Shown: piece by piece, positions 8,320 to 17,783 of the stretch | Position numbering within the stretch: the first letter of the stretch is position 1 | Layout of the letters: every line of letters begins with the position of its first letter | Assembly: GCA_002500505.1 (NCBI GenBank) | Contig: DLRM01000063.1 | Coordinates: 1-37,720 of the forward strand | Origin: Planctomycetes bacterium UBA7888 | GTDB taxonomy: Bacteria; Planctomycetota; UBA1135 | Length of the DNA stretch: 37,720 nt | Direction: 5' to 3' | Translations under genes and position numbers: made by a program | Notes under the pieces: generated by a model | The model's input: only the letters and a program-made list of their open reading frames with translations | Told to the model about the DNA's origin: nothing | Database searches by the model: none

Positions 8320-9411
8320 ATGATTTTTTCTCTGGCCTTTTCTTTCTTTCAGATTTCAGACCTTTCCCATCGTTGGGAGGACGCGATCCCAAAGGCGTCG
8401 GCGCATGTTCTTCAAGCTGTTTCGGAGGGGGAGGGGCCAGGCATCAGCGTTGCTGTTGGGCAAGGCAAGCATGTAATATGGGCTGCAGGTTTCGGCTATG
8501 CAGATATTGAAAATAAACTAAGTGTTAAGCCAAGCTCGCTTTTCCGTGTTGGTAGTGTTTCAAAGACTCTGACTGCTTCGGCATTGATGCGATTGTGGGA
8601 TCAGGGAAAGGTGGACATCGATAGGTCTTTGAGGAGCTATGTTCCGCAATGGCCCGAAAAACATTCCAGCTTTAGCACTCGCCAGGTTGCAGGACATTTG
8701 GCGGGCGTTCGGCACTATAAAGGAGTTGAGTTTTTAATGAATCGATCCTTTCCGTCTATCTCATCGAGCATGGAGATTTTTCAAGACGACCCATTGGGCT
8801 CTGTTCCAGGGACTACGTACAGCTATTCAACTTACGGATGGACGCTCGTGTCGGCTGTTATTGAAAAGGTCGGGGAGAAGCCCTTTTTGGAGGTTATGTA
8901 CGAGGAGGTGCTCAAGCCCCTTAAATTAGAAAACACAATCCCTGATTGTGTCGATGAGGAAATTTTGGAAAGAGTTTTGTTCTATCAGGGTCGAGACTCT
9001 AGGTTCATTCTCACCCCTGAGGTTGATAACAGTTACAAATGGTCGGGGGGAGGTTATTTGTCTACCCCCTCGGACTTAGTTCGTTTTGGACTCCACCATT
9101 TGGAGCCAGGGTACCTGAGCAAAGAAGCGCTTGGCCAACTCCATACGAGCCAACGTACGGTTAAGGGAAAAAAAACGAATTACGGCATCGGATGGAAAAT
9201 GGGCAAGCACAAGCGTTTGGGGGCTTGGGTTGGGCACTCTGGTGGTTCGATCGGAGGCACAACGATGTTCCTCCTGTTTCCAGAGAAGGAGATTTCTGTT
9301 GCGGTGGCCATTAATAACAGTGATGGCCCGGCCCGCTCATTGGCATTTTTGATAGCCCAGGAGTTTTTTCCGGTTTCGCAAGGCGATGCTCCCTCTACTC
9401 AAATGAGATAG
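8320..9411 (+). CDS. Exported class C beta-lactamase-fold serine hydrolase, LACTB-like
   Basis: 363 residues from the ATG at 8320. A longer frame from TTG at 8272 is possible, but this ATG gives a direct signal peptide (MIFSLAFSFFQ). The nucleophile motif SxxK is SVSK (Ser79-Lys82). The second motif reads YSTYGW, with Thr where class C enzymes usually have Asn, a variant I associate with the LACTB group. The third motif is HSGGSIGG. The family contains peptidases and esterases of periplasmic or extracellular location more often than true beta-lactamases, and resistance should not be assumed. It follows the SGNH hydrolase by 48 bp and is convergent with the cytochrome cluster. Confidence 0.82.
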   Translation: MIFSLAFSFFQISDLSHRWEDAIPKASAHVLQAVSEGEGPGISVAVGQGKHVIWAAGFGYADIENKLSVKPSSLFRVGSVSKTLTASALMRLWDQGKVDIDRSLRSYVPQWPEKHSSFSTRQVAGHLAGVRHYKGVEFLMNRSFPSISSSMEIFQDDPLGSVPGTTYSYSTYGWTLVSAVIEKVGEKPFLEVMYEEVLKPLKLENTIPDCVDEEILERVLFYQGRDSRFILTPEVDNSYKWSGGGYLSTPSDLVRFGLHHLEPGYLSKEALGQLHTSQRTVKGKKTNYGIGWKMGKHKRLGAWVGHSGGSIGGTTMFLLFPEKEISVAVAINNSDGPARSLAFLIAQEFFPVSQGDAPSTQMR

Positions 9412-9438
9412 CTTAATCGGACTGAAGTCCCAAGGATT

Positions 9439-10938
9439 TCATTGGTTCTCGAGAACTTCGAGACAGCCTTCCGGGTTTTCCCAGAACTGCTTTGGACAGT
9501 TTGGGCAACAAAATCCGATCACCTTCTCTTCAAAGACGATGGAGTATTGAGGGTCAATAGGTTCCCCAGTTATTGGGCAGAAACTGTTCATTGGCTCGAA
9601 AGGGCTTGTAGGGATGCTCGGAGATTTACTTTCCCCAAAATCTACCTTCAAGCGCGGAAGTGAAGTGCGAATTTGAAGAATTCCTTCAGGCGTGCATTGG
9701 GTATCCCAAAGCCAAACTTGATTGAGGCTCGGAAAGCTGCGGAGAGTTGGAAGGATTGCATCTGTTATTTCTGAGCCCACCAGATTGATTGAGGTTAGTT
9801 TTTCACTTCCTGATAGTTCCTTCAAGCCCTTATCCGTAATTCCTGTTCCTCTTAAATCTAACTTTTGAAGTTCAGGCATCTGGGCAAGCAAAGGAACAAT
9901 TTTGTCAGAAATCGACGTCCTTGCCAGGGAAAGCTCTACGACCGAAGGAAGGACTGGTGAAAGCAGTTTGATTGCTAGGTTGTCATTAACCGTCTCGGCA
10001 GGTGCGGCAAAGTCCACCCAAAGCCCTTCGCTGCTTTTGGATAGTTTTTGAACATGTACCAAATGCTCCCGCAGGGTTTGGATGGCATCCTCCGGCAAGG
10101 CAGGGGATTGCTCTGGTTCACTTGAAGTGAAATCTTTTTCCGGCGCTTCTGGGAGAGTAAAGTCCTGCCCTATTTCGAAGTTGTCTTCGAAAGGAAATCC
10201 AGAATGGGCCCAAAGTTCAAATAGCTTAGTCTGTGTTTCAGTAAGTTGCCGTTTTTTTTCTGGCGGCATATGGTCTTCGTCATCCAAGGGCAAGTGCAGT
10301 CGAACAATTACTTCACTTTTCAATGGGTCACTAATTTCCAGAATGGGACCACTTTCTCCCCCTTGGAGAATCCACTCAGGGGTATCGAGGCGAAGCTCAC
10401 CTTTCTGCTTGCGGGCGCCATGGCAAGAACCGCACCTTGCTTCTATCAAGGGGCGTATGTGGTCTGTGTAGGATGCAGTTGCGGTTGGCGATTCTTCAAA
10501 AGAGACCTCAGGAAGTGCTGACTCAAGAGGTTCCCATAAAAAGTCCTCTCCATGTGTCATGATGCCGCCGAAATGACCTGCAGGGAGAATGGCAAGGGCT
10601 AGCAAGTACAAAGTTCTTCGGTAGCGTTGCACTTGATTTCTTACATGAAACCAGAAACAAAGAATGCTGCCTGCAGCGATTGCAATACCTAGTCGCTCAT
10701 GCCATTCCAGGACCCAGTCTTCACCGTAACTTGGCTCTTGGTGAAGGAACCACCCAGAAGTTGTTGCCAATAGGATGGACAAGGTTCCAAGGGAAACCCA
10801 GAGCCTTGGTGCAGGCTGTTGGCGCCGGATAGCCCCGAGGATTTCCACCACAGTTAGGCCTAATACAATTCCAATTGGTAGATGTACGAGCAAGGGGTGA
10901 AAGCGACCCAGTACGGCAAGGATTTCTGTCGTGTTCAT
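9439..10938 (-). CDS. Membrane c-type cytochrome with LRR and C-terminal metal-site domain
   Basis: 499 residues combining four modules. Residues about 10-125 hold four transmembrane helices with conserved His (FHPLLVHLPIG, EWHERLG, AGHFGG, MTHG), resembling the DUF2231-like membrane unit seen in planctomycete cytochromes. Residues 155-250 are a PSCyt1-like domain with the heme motif CGSCH (169-173) and an MPP motif in HMPPEKK. Residues about 315-430 are short leucine-rich repeats (LQKLDLRGTGITDKGLKEL and neighbours). The last 45 residues contain CPITGEPIDP...FCCPNCPKQFW, a YHS/TRASH-like cysteine metal site. The start overlaps the DUF1501 stop as TAATG. It is likely a membrane-bound electron-transfer or sensor component of the cluster; the function is inferred. 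Confidence 0.8.
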   Translation of the reverse strand: MNTTEILAVLGRFHPLLVHLPIGIVLGLTVVEILGAIRRQQPAPRLWVSLGTLSILLATTSGWFLHQEPSYGEDWVLEWHERLGIAIAAGSILCFWFHVRNQVQRYRRTLYLLALAILPAGHFGGIMTHGEDFLWEPLESALPEVSFEESPTATASYTDHIRPLIEARCGSCHGARKQKGELRLDTPEWILQGGESGPILEISDPLKSEVIVRLHLPLDDEDHMPPEKKRQLTETQTKLFELWAHSGFPFEDNFEIGQDFTLPEAPEKDFTSSEPEQSPALPEDAIQTLREHLVHVQKLSKSSEGLWVDFAAPAETVNDNLAIKLLSPVLPSVVELSLARTSISDKIVPLLAQMPELQKLDLRGTGITDKGLKELSGSEKLTSINLVGSEITDAILPTLRSFPSLNQVWLWDTQCTPEGILQIRTSLPRLKVDFGESKSPSIPTSPFEPMNSFCPITGEPIDPQYSIVFEEKVIGFCCPNCPKQFWENPEGCLEVLENQ

Positions 10939-12428
10939 TAGGCCAAAAGGGGAGTGACTACATGGCCAAAGACATCGGTTAGGCGCATATCCCTTCCCTG
11001 GGCGCGATAAACGAGTCGCTTGTGGTCAAATCCCAAACAATGTAAGAGGGTTGCATGAAGGTCATGGACGCTTACCGGGTTTTCCGTAATGTTGTAGGAA
11101 AAGTCATCTGTTTTTCCATAGACGATGCCTGGCTGGATACCTCCTCCCGCCATCCACAAACTAAAACAGCGTGGATGATGGTCACGGCCATAATTCTTCG
11201 CAGTGAGCGTGCCTTGACTATAAACCGTTCGGCCAAATTCGCCTGCCCAAATCACCAAGGTGTCTTCTAAGAGCCCGCGTCGTTTCAGGTCCAAAACGAG
11301 TGCGGACTGAGCTTGGTCAACTGCTTTGCATTGCGCACTAATTTCTTTTGGAAGATTGTTGTGCTGATCCCATCCACGCATATAAAGCTGGATAAATCGC
11401 ACACCGCGCTCAGCCAAGCGGCGAGCCATCAGGCAGTTTGAGGCGAAAGAGCCTGGATTGCGGACATCTTTTCCGTAAAGGTCTAAGGTGGCCTCGTCTT
11501 CTTTGCTGATATCAGTGAGTTCTGGAACCGACATTTGCATTCGATACGCCATCTCGCCTTGCGCAATACGAGTTTGGACTTCAGGGTCTAAGTTGCGTGA
11601 GTATTCCTCCTCATTAAGTTTGCTGACTAAGTCCAGCATTTCTCGACGATCCTCACGGGATACTCCGTCGGGGTTGTTGAGGTATAAGACAGAGTCTTTT
11701 CCCGAACGCAATTTGCAACCCTGATGCTCGCCACCTAAGAAGCCCGAGCCCCAGAAACGCGCCGAAAGAGCTTGCATGTTTCCGATACCCTGACTAATTA
11801 GTACGACAAATGCTGGAAGATTTGCATTCGCATTTCCTAAACCATAAGACATCCACGACCCAAATGACGGGCGGCCCGGTTGCTGGTTTCCAGTCTGAAA
11901 GAAAGTAATGCCCGGTTCATGATTAATCGCATCTGTGTGCATCGAGCGAACCAGACACATTTCCTTTGAGAGTGCGGAGGTATGAGGTAGCAACTCTGAT
12001 AGCCAGATGCCGTCCTGATTGTTCTCGTGCCGATTAAATTTGTAAATTGAAGGCGCGAGAGGAAATCGAGTTTGGCCACTCGTCATGGTTGTTAAGCGTT
12101 GGCCCTGGCGGACAGATTCTGGCAAGTCTTTATCAAAGTATTCCTGAAGGCCTGGCTTGTAGTCAAACAAGTCCAATTGACTGGGTGCCCCTTCCATGTG
12201 CATGTATATCACCCTTTTTGCTCTTGGTCGGAAATGGGGGCCAGGTTCTGTTGGCTCGCTTGCTTGCAGATTGAAGGGGCTGGCAGAGCCTGAAGCCGAG
12301 AGAATTGACTGAAGGCCTAGGGCGCCTAGCCCGGCGCCAATGGAGCGAGCGCTAATGTCAAAAAATCGACGACGAGTTAGTAATAGATTTCGCTCTTGGA
12401 GAGGGTCAAGCGGAGAGGAGTAATCCAT
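10938..12428 (-). CDS. Tat-exported DUF1501 protein
   Basis: 496 residues. A twin-arginine signal is present at residues 18-33 (TRRRFFDISARSIGAG) followed by a hydrophobic stretch, so the folded protein is exported by Tat. The body matches the DUF1501 family, which has an alkaline-phosphatase/sulfatase-like fold: KRVIYMHMEGAPSQLDLFDYKP near the start, then AGEFGRTVYSQG and GRDHHPRCFSLWMAGGG toward the end. DUF1501 genes in planctomycetes nearly always sit next to DUF1549/DUF1553 cytochromes, as here, with 2 bp between the genes. The biochemical role of the pair has not been established as far as I know. The length is typical. Confidence 0.9.
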   Translation of the reverse strand: MDYSSPLDPLQERNLLLTRRRFFDISARSIGAGLGALGLQSILSASGSASPFNLQASEPTEPGPHFRPRAKRVIYMHMEGAPSQLDLFDYKPGLQEYFDKDLPESVRQGQRLTTMTSGQTRFPLAPSIYKFNRHENNQDGIWLSELLPHTSALSKEMCLVRSMHTDAINHEPGITFFQTGNQQPGRPSFGSWMSYGLGNANANLPAFVVLISQGIGNMQALSARFWGSGFLGGEHQGCKLRSGKDSVLYLNNPDGVSREDRREMLDLVSKLNEEEYSRNLDPEVQTRIAQGEMAYRMQMSVPELTDISKEDEATLDLYGKDVRNPGSFASNCLMARRLAERGVRFIQLYMRGWDQHNNLPKEISAQCKAVDQAQSALVLDLKRRGLLEDTLVIWAGEFGRTVYSQGTLTAKNYGRDHHPRCFSLWMAGGGIQPGIVYGKTDDFSYNITENPVSVHDLHATLLHCLGFDHKRLVYRAQGRDMRLTDVFGHVVTPLLA

Positions 12429-12430
12429 TC

Positions 12431-15400
12431 TTAGTTCTTTGAAATGACCTCGTCTAGAGAAAGGATGGCATTTGCGAGCATCGTCCAGGCAGCTAGGTCG
12501 GGCGCATCGTATTTGCTTGGCAAAGGTGTTTCGCCAACATCGAGAAGTTTCTCTGCGTTCGAAGGCGAGTCCTCAAAACGAGTCTTGAATGATGCTAGAG
12601 CATCCTGCAAATATTCTGATTCTTCGGGAGTCGGGCTGCGTCCCGTGCAGCGGGCGAACATTGCTCCTGGAGAAGACCCATTGGACAAAGAGTCCTGCGC
12701 TAGAGCGCGCGCAGCTTCCACAAATTGTTCATCATTCCAAAGTAAAAGCGCTTGGAGAGGCGTATTTGTGATGCCTCGGTTGACAGAGCAGAATTCTCTA
12801 GTAGGCGCATCAAGCGTCAACAGTGCTGGTGGTGGAGAGGCGCGTTTCCAATAGGTATATAGAGTGCGTCGCCACAGCTCTTCGCCCTCTCCTCGCTCAA
12901 AAGTGCGGGTGTTCGATTGTGGCATCGCAACTTCTTTCCATAAGCCTTCGGGCTGATAGGGCTTGACTGATGGCCCTCCGAATTTTTCACGCAGTAGACC
13001 AGAAATGTAGAGGGCTTGGTCTCTAATCTCTTCCGCGCCCAGTCTTCTTCTGGGATAGGCCCATAAAAGAGAGTTGTCCGGATTTTTGGAAAGCCCGTCT
13101 GGTTGGAATTTGGATGACTGCTGGTAAGTCTTCGAGGTCACAATCAGCGTAATAAGAGATTTGATGTCCCAGCCGCTTTCTCGAAATTCAACTGCCAACC
13201 AATCGAGAAGTTCTGGATGGCTTGGCCAAGCTCCACCTAGACCAAAGTCACTGCTGCTTGACACGATACCCGTTCCAAAAATCATTTCCCAAATACGATT
13301 CACAAAGACTCGTGCTACCAATGGGTTGTCATTGTGCACAAGCCAGTCCGCCAAGCCGCGCCGGTCTGAGTGGGAGCTTTCCGGAACTCTTCCCAGCGAT
13401 GCTGGTACAGAACGAGAAACGGGTCGATTGTTGTCGGGCTTGTCATACTCGCCGCGCATGAGAACGAAAGTTGGTTTTGGCGTTTCCAGTTCCTTCATCA
13501 CCATAGTTAAAGGGACTATTTCGCGTAATTCCTCCAGCTCTTTTTCGGTGGCGAGTTTGTTTTCGAGTACTTTTCTATAGGTAGGGGAGTGCTCTTTTCG
13601 CCAGTCACTTGCGATACTTTTGTTTAGATTTTCGACTCCTAGGTTTCTGATATCGTTTGAGACCAAGGCCCAGACGAGTGAATCGTTTAAAGCGATGTCC
13701 TCTTTGACGGGTTGGAAATAGAAGCCCCCAGTCCCACCAGTATTAATAATTTTTAAAACGAGAGAGTGTTCCCCTCTACTGAGGTTCAGGGTAAGTTTTT
13801 CTTGATCTGGAGCTGCTCCGCGGTCGATACGGTTTTCAAAAATCATCTTCCCGTCAAGAAAGACTTGAATGCCGTCGTCACTGCCGAGTGACAAGTCCCA
13901 TTTTCGTTGGCTTGGGCTATAGATTCGTTTCCCTACGAAGCTAACAGTAGTGCCGGCGGGAAGTTGATTGTTCACGGCCCCATCAAGGAGATCTCCGCGG
14001 AAGACCCAGGTGTAGCTGTCCGGAGGATACTTTTTGTAGAGGTCAATGGATGCGTCTTCCTCTGGTCCAAAAATTGTGTCATATCCTGCTTCACCTTCTA
14101 TTGGTTTGTAAGGCCAAGTGGCGTACCAACGCGAGTCGGCGACTGGGAGGTTGCGCAAGCCACCTGGGCTTATGGAACCAGCTGTTAGGCGGACTCTTCC
14201 CAGGACATGCTTCGCATAAATAGATTGGTAGTGGAGGCGAACTCGAATATCAGTCCCGCCATCAAAGCCGAAGGGTTTTTCGGTTAGGAGAAGGGCTGTC
14301 CTGCCACCTGGGGTCTTGTGTGCGTCTACAGCCCAGCCTATTTCCGTATCTGAATCCAGCAAATTGACAACATCAAAGTTAAGGTTCTCCTGTTCGTGGT
14401 CAGCCCAAGCCCAATCAAATTTGAGGTCTCTAGTTTGGGAAGGGTTACGAACTGAAGTGGCTTTAGCTTCAATAAAGGATAGAACCGCATTCCCGTTTCC
14501 AGGGCGTCCGATTCGGCCGAGGGGGAGAGTTTCGTCTTGCAAGGCCTCGAGCAAGATGAGCCGCTGGTTTTTTCCCTGTGTCCGAATAATGATTTCGTGT
14601 ACATCCTTGTCTGGGTTTTCCCCAGATGCCAGGACAGATTCATCGCTTTGGATAGTGAGGTTTGAGCCGTTAAGAGAACTCGCATTTGTTGTTCGACACT
14701 TCGACCAACGAACTCCGTTAACCTGGTTGGCTGAAATTAAAAACTTTTCTAATCCTGAATCGTCCTTTTCGTTCGGAGCGTCAAGCTCAGCTTGAATTTT
14801 TTGTAGTTCTTTTTCTAGGCCCTGAATATTTAGTTCTTGCTCCTTAGTGGGAACTTGAATGAAGGGCTCGAAAGCTCTCTTGGGGTTTGGTAGCTGAGAA
14901 TAAAGTCCTGGTTCCTCGTTCGAGTTAAAGTATGCGAAAAGAGAAAAATAATCTTCTTGGGTTACTGGGTCAAATTTATGGTCATGGCAGCGAGCACAAT
15001 TTAGATTAAGTGCTAAAAATACAGAGCCCATGGTGTTCGTTCGGTCAGCCGCGTATTCCACTAAATATTCTTCGTCAATGGCACCCCCTTCATCGGTGAT
15101 GACATGATTTCTGTTGAAGCCACTCGCTACTTTTTGACTAAGTGTTGCTTGGGATAACAAGTCACCGGCAAGTTGCTCCCTGAGGAACTGGTCAAATGGC
15201 ATTCCATCCCGGAAGGCATCTAAAACCCAATCTCTCCACTTCCACATTTGCCTTCCCGCGTCCATGTGAATCCCATTTGTGTCGGCGTATCGGGCGGCAT
15301 CCAGCCATGGGGTTGCCATTCTCTCAGCGTACCGGGATGCATAGGGCTCCGTGTACAGAAGGCTCTGCACAAGGTTCGAATAAGCTTGAGGGTCGTGATT

Positions 15401-16006
15401 TGAAAGGAAATCATTAGATTCGGATGGCGTTGGAGGGAGCCCTGTAAGGTCAAGGTAAAGACGTCGAACTAATGCTTCGTTCTCAGCGACTTCGTTGGGA
15501 CTGATTGAAGACGCACTTAACTTCTCAAGAATGAACGAATCAATTTCATTCCTTGGCCATGGATGCGGGGAGCTTGGTACAGGCGGCTTTTCAGGAGGGA
15601 CAAATGCCCAATGCGCTTCGTATTCGGCGCCCTGTTGAATCCAAAGTCGGATCTTCTCCAGTTCCTCATCGTTCAGGCGAGGCTTATGACTATTCGTCGG
15701 GGGCATAAACTCATCTGGATCATCTGAATTGACGCGTAGCCAAAGCTCACTTTCTCCAGGGTTCCCAGGGACAATCACGGCATATCCCCCGCGGTCTGCA
15801 GTGGCCTCCTCTTGCAAATCGAGTCGTAAATCTTCCTCCCGAGTTGAGGGGTCTCTGCCGTGGCACTGAAAGCAGCGGTCCGACAAAATTGGCCGAATAT
15901 CTCTTCCGAAGCGAATTTTTTCGCTTTCCACTTGTGCCTGTGGGAAAGCGGTAAATACAAGCCCTGTGACTAGGCTTGAGAGGAGGATGAGGCGGATTGG
16001 CAACAT
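12431..16006 (-). CDS. Giant exported DUF1549-DUF1553 cytochrome (PSCyt1-PSCyt2-PSD1) with PA14-like insert
   Basis: 1191 residues. A signal peptide covers about 1-24. A PSCyt1 domain has the heme motif CFQCH (45-49) and an EFMPPTNSHKP segment. The DUF1549 (PSCyt2) region at about 150-360 includes LYLDLTGLPPTPSE, WLDAARYADTNG and a second heme motif CARCH followed by DHKFDP. A central stretch at about 660-770 resembles a PA14/carbohydrate-binding insert (LGSDDGIQVFLDGKMIF, GEHSLVLKIINTGG). DUF1553 (PSD1) fills the C terminus, with RGLADWLVHNDNPLVARVFVNRIW, and NTPLQALLLWNDEQFVEAAR. It is the first gene of the minus-strand trio. A role in periplasmic electron transfer linked to the DUF1501 protein is inferred. 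Confidence 0.92.
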   Translation of the reverse strand: MLPIRLILLSSLVTGLVFTAFPQAQVESEKIRFGRDIRPILSDRCFQCHGRDPSTREEDLRLDLQEEATADRGGYAVIVPGNPGESELWLRVNSDDPDEFMPPTNSHKPRLNDEELEKIRLWIQQGAEYEAHWAFVPPEKPPVPSSPHPWPRNEIDSFILEKLSASSISPNEVAENEALVRRLYLDLTGLPPTPSESNDFLSNHDPQAYSNLVQSLLYTEPYASRYAERMATPWLDAARYADTNGIHMDAGRQMWKWRDWVLDAFRDGMPFDQFLREQLAGDLLSQATLSQKVASGFNRNHVITDEGGAIDEEYLVEYAADRTNTMGSVFLALNLNCARCHDHKFDPVTQEDYFSLFAYFNSNEEPGLYSQLPNPKRAFEPFIQVPTKEQELNIQGLEKELQKIQAELDAPNEKDDSGLEKFLISANQVNGVRWSKCRTTNASSLNGSNLTIQSDESVLASGENPDKDVHEIIIRTQGKNQRLILLEALQDETLPLGRIGRPGNGNAVLSFIEAKATSVRNPSQTRDLKFDWAWADHEQENLNFDVVNLLDSDTEIGWAVDAHKTPGGRTALLLTEKPFGFDGGTDIRVRLHYQSIYAKHVLGRVRLTAGSISPGGLRNLPVADSRWYATWPYKPIEGEAGYDTIFGPEEDASIDLYKKYPPDSYTWVFRGDLLDGAVNNQLPAGTTVSFVGKRIYSPSQRKWDLSLGSDDGIQVFLDGKMIFENRIDRGAAPDQEKLTLNLSRGEHSLVLKIINTGGTGGFYFQPVKEDIALNDSLVWALVSNDIRNLGVENLNKSIASDWRKEHSPTYRKVLENKLATEKELEELREIVPLTMVMKELETPKPTFVLMRGEYDKPDNNRPVSRSVPASLGRVPESSHSDRRGLADWLVHNDNPLVARVFVNRIWEMIFGTGIVSSSSDFGLGGAWPSHPELLDWLAVEFRESGWDIKSLITLIVTSKTYQQSSKFQPDGLSKNPDNSLLWAYPRRRLGAEEIRDQALYISGLLREKFGGPSVKPYQPEGLWKEVAMPQSNTRTFERGEGEELWRRTLYTYWKRASPPPALLTLDAPTREFCSVNRGITNTPLQALLLWNDEQFVEAARALAQDSLSNGSSPGAMFARCTGRSPTPEESEYLQDALASFKTRFEDSPSNAEKLLDVGETPLPSKYDAPDLAAWTMLANAILSLDEVISKN

Positions 16007-16145
16007 CAGTGGAGAAACATCCTAGCGTAGCTCGGAACCCAAGAGTGAGGAGGGGGTAGAACGATTTGTGGGCCCAACGATGCACTGAATAGGACGAAGT
16101 AAATGGACTATAATGCTAACTCGAAGTCTCATATTTCGTAAATAG

Positions 16146-17783
16146 TTGGTGAGTCGAAATCTCTGGGACAATCCTGCAGTGATTAGAGAGAACCTGAAGC
16201 CAAACTTCTTCAAAGATAACGCATTGCTTGCGCAGTTTGCGCTGGTGGTGTCTTTTCTTTTCTCTTGTGTATTGCCAGAAGAAGTGGCTAAGGAAGTTGA
16301 CGAAAAGGCATACGCAATCCTTGCCGAGCGTTCCGAGGCGATCTTTGGGGTCAGTAGCGATTTTCGTATAGAACCGCCTGAAAATAGCCTGCGGCAGCAG
16401 CTACTAAATGGGGATATTGCAGAGCTTGACGACCTTAATCTCGTGGGCTGCCTTGAAATTGCAGCAGAGAATAGTCGTGAATATCAATCGCGCAAAGAGG
16501 ACCTTTATCGGTCTGTGCTTGCCCTCTCTCTAGAGCAATGGAATTATGGGCCGCAATTTGACCTTGATGTGAGCGCCGTATCCGCCGATGGAGACGAAAC
16601 CGTTAGAGCAGGATTGGGTGTCAATAAGCTTCTTGGAAGTGGCGCAAATGTAATCGGTGCGGTGGGGGGAAGTCTGCTGAAAGTGGCAAGTGGTGGAGCA
16701 GGTTGGGACTCCTTGAGCGATGCCTCCTTTTCAATCACGCAACCATTGTTGGGAGGAGCTGCTCGTGAGGTAATTCGTGAACCCTTGACGCAGGCAGAGC
16801 GCAATTTGGTTTATGAAGTCCGTTCATTTGAAAGGTACCGGAGTACCTTTTCCTTAGAGATTGCAACGAAGTATTTTCAGCTTATCGAAACGATAGATAA
16901 CGTTAGAAATGAGGAAGACAATTTCAAGGGTTTGCTTCTCCTTAGTCAGCGCAACCAGGCACTAGCAGAAGCTGGGCACTTGAGCGACATCGAGGCAGAT
17001 GAGGCGAAGCAGGATACGCTTGAGTCCGAGAACCGACTTTTGGAATTGCGCGGCGGATTGAGCCAGCAGTTAGATAGTTTTAAGCTGTATTTAGGGTTGC
17101 CGATTGGTGTTGAGTTGGGACTTGTTCGCTCTAGCATGGAAGAGTTTGAAAATTTTGAGTCACACCTAATTAATCTTGGTGAAGATAAAGCAAATCAAAT
17201 TGCATTCAAGGAGCGTCTGGATTATCTGAATCGCACTGATGCCACCTACGATGCAGAACGTAAAGTTCGAGTGGCTGAAGAAGCTTTGAAATCGGGTCTT
17301 GACCTGCAAGTCAGCACTGAGCGTTCCGATGGGGGTTCGACTAACTGGTCACGGAGCCTTTCTCTAGATTTGCCCATTCGCCGTGTCCCAGAGCACAACG
17401 CATATCGAGGTAGCTTGATATCGCTTGAGGCAGCGTATCGAAGCGAGCAGGAGATGGGTGACAGCATCATTGCGAGTTTGCGCGATGAATTGCGTAAATT
17501 GCTGAACACAAAGAAAAGTTACTTGATTCAGCTCAATGCAGTGGATCTTGCACAGCAGAGGGTTGAGAGCACGGACTTGAGTTTGGCCGCTGGGCGTTCT
17601 GATACACGCTCTGCGTTGGATGCAAGGCGGGCGCTTCTGAGTGCAAAGAATGCTCTTACTTCTGCCCTTGTTGATCGCCTTCTTGCTCGACTGTCTCTTT
17701 TGAGTGAGATGGGGTTGCTGAGAATTGGACCCAGTGGATTTGAGATAGAATCCGGCCAGATCGTCCCAGAAAATGAATCATGA
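16146..17783 (+). CDS. TolC-like outer-membrane efflux lipoprotein
   Basis: About 545 residues. There is no ATG; the start is TTG at 16146 or GTG at 16149, and I keep the former without strong evidence for either. A hydrophobic stretch followed by a lipobox (VVSFLFSC, Cys near 41) suggests a lipoprotein, as in many TolC-family channels. The middle has the planctomycete TolC pattern ITQPLLGGAAREVIREPL, then QAERNLVYEVRSFERYR, and long alpha-helical coiled coils with two repeats as expected for the channel barrel. Its TGA overlaps the adaptor's ATG (ATGA), so it opens an operon of four efflux genes. Together they would form a tripartite ABC-type exporter; the substrate is unknown. Confidence 0.85.
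   Translation: MVSRNLWDNPAVIRENLKPNFFKDNALLAQFALVVSFLFSCVLPEEVAKEVDEKAYAILAERSEAIFGVSSDFRIEPPENSLRQQLLNGDIAELDDLNLVGCLEIAAENSREYQSRKEDLYRSVLALSLEQWNYGPQFDLDVSAVSADGDETVRAGLGVNKLLGSGANVIGAVGGSLLKVASGGAGWDSLSDASFSITQPLLGGAAREVIREPLTQAERNLVYEVRSFERYRSTFSLEIATKYFQLIETIDNVRNEEDNFKGLLLLSQRNQALAEAGHLSDIEADEAKQDTLESENRLLELRGGLSQQLDSFKLYLGLPIGVELGLVRSSMEEFENFESHLINLGEDKANQIAFKERLDYLNRTDATYDAERKVRVAEEALKSGLDLQVSTERSDGGSTNWSRSLSLDLPIRRVPEHNAYRGSLISLEAAYRSEQEMGDSIIASLRDELRKLLNTKKSYLIQLNAVDLAQQRVESTDLSLAAGRSDTRSALDARRALLSAKNALTSALVDRLLARLSLLSEMGLLRIGPSGFEIESGQIVPENES

Noticed and set aside
8320..9411. Calling the beta-lactamase-fold proteins antibiotic-resistance genes
   Set aside because: The motifs (SxxK, Y-x-T or YGIN, HxGG) fit esterases or peptidases of this fold, and the Asn of the second motif is replaced.
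9419..9430. GGACTGAAGTCC between two convergent genes
   Set aside because: A very short stem with a tiny loop and no T tract; not convincing as a terminator.
17300..17345. GGTTCGA-like tRNA T-loop sequence
   Set aside because: It lies within the TolC-like coding region, without any cloverleaf partner arms.
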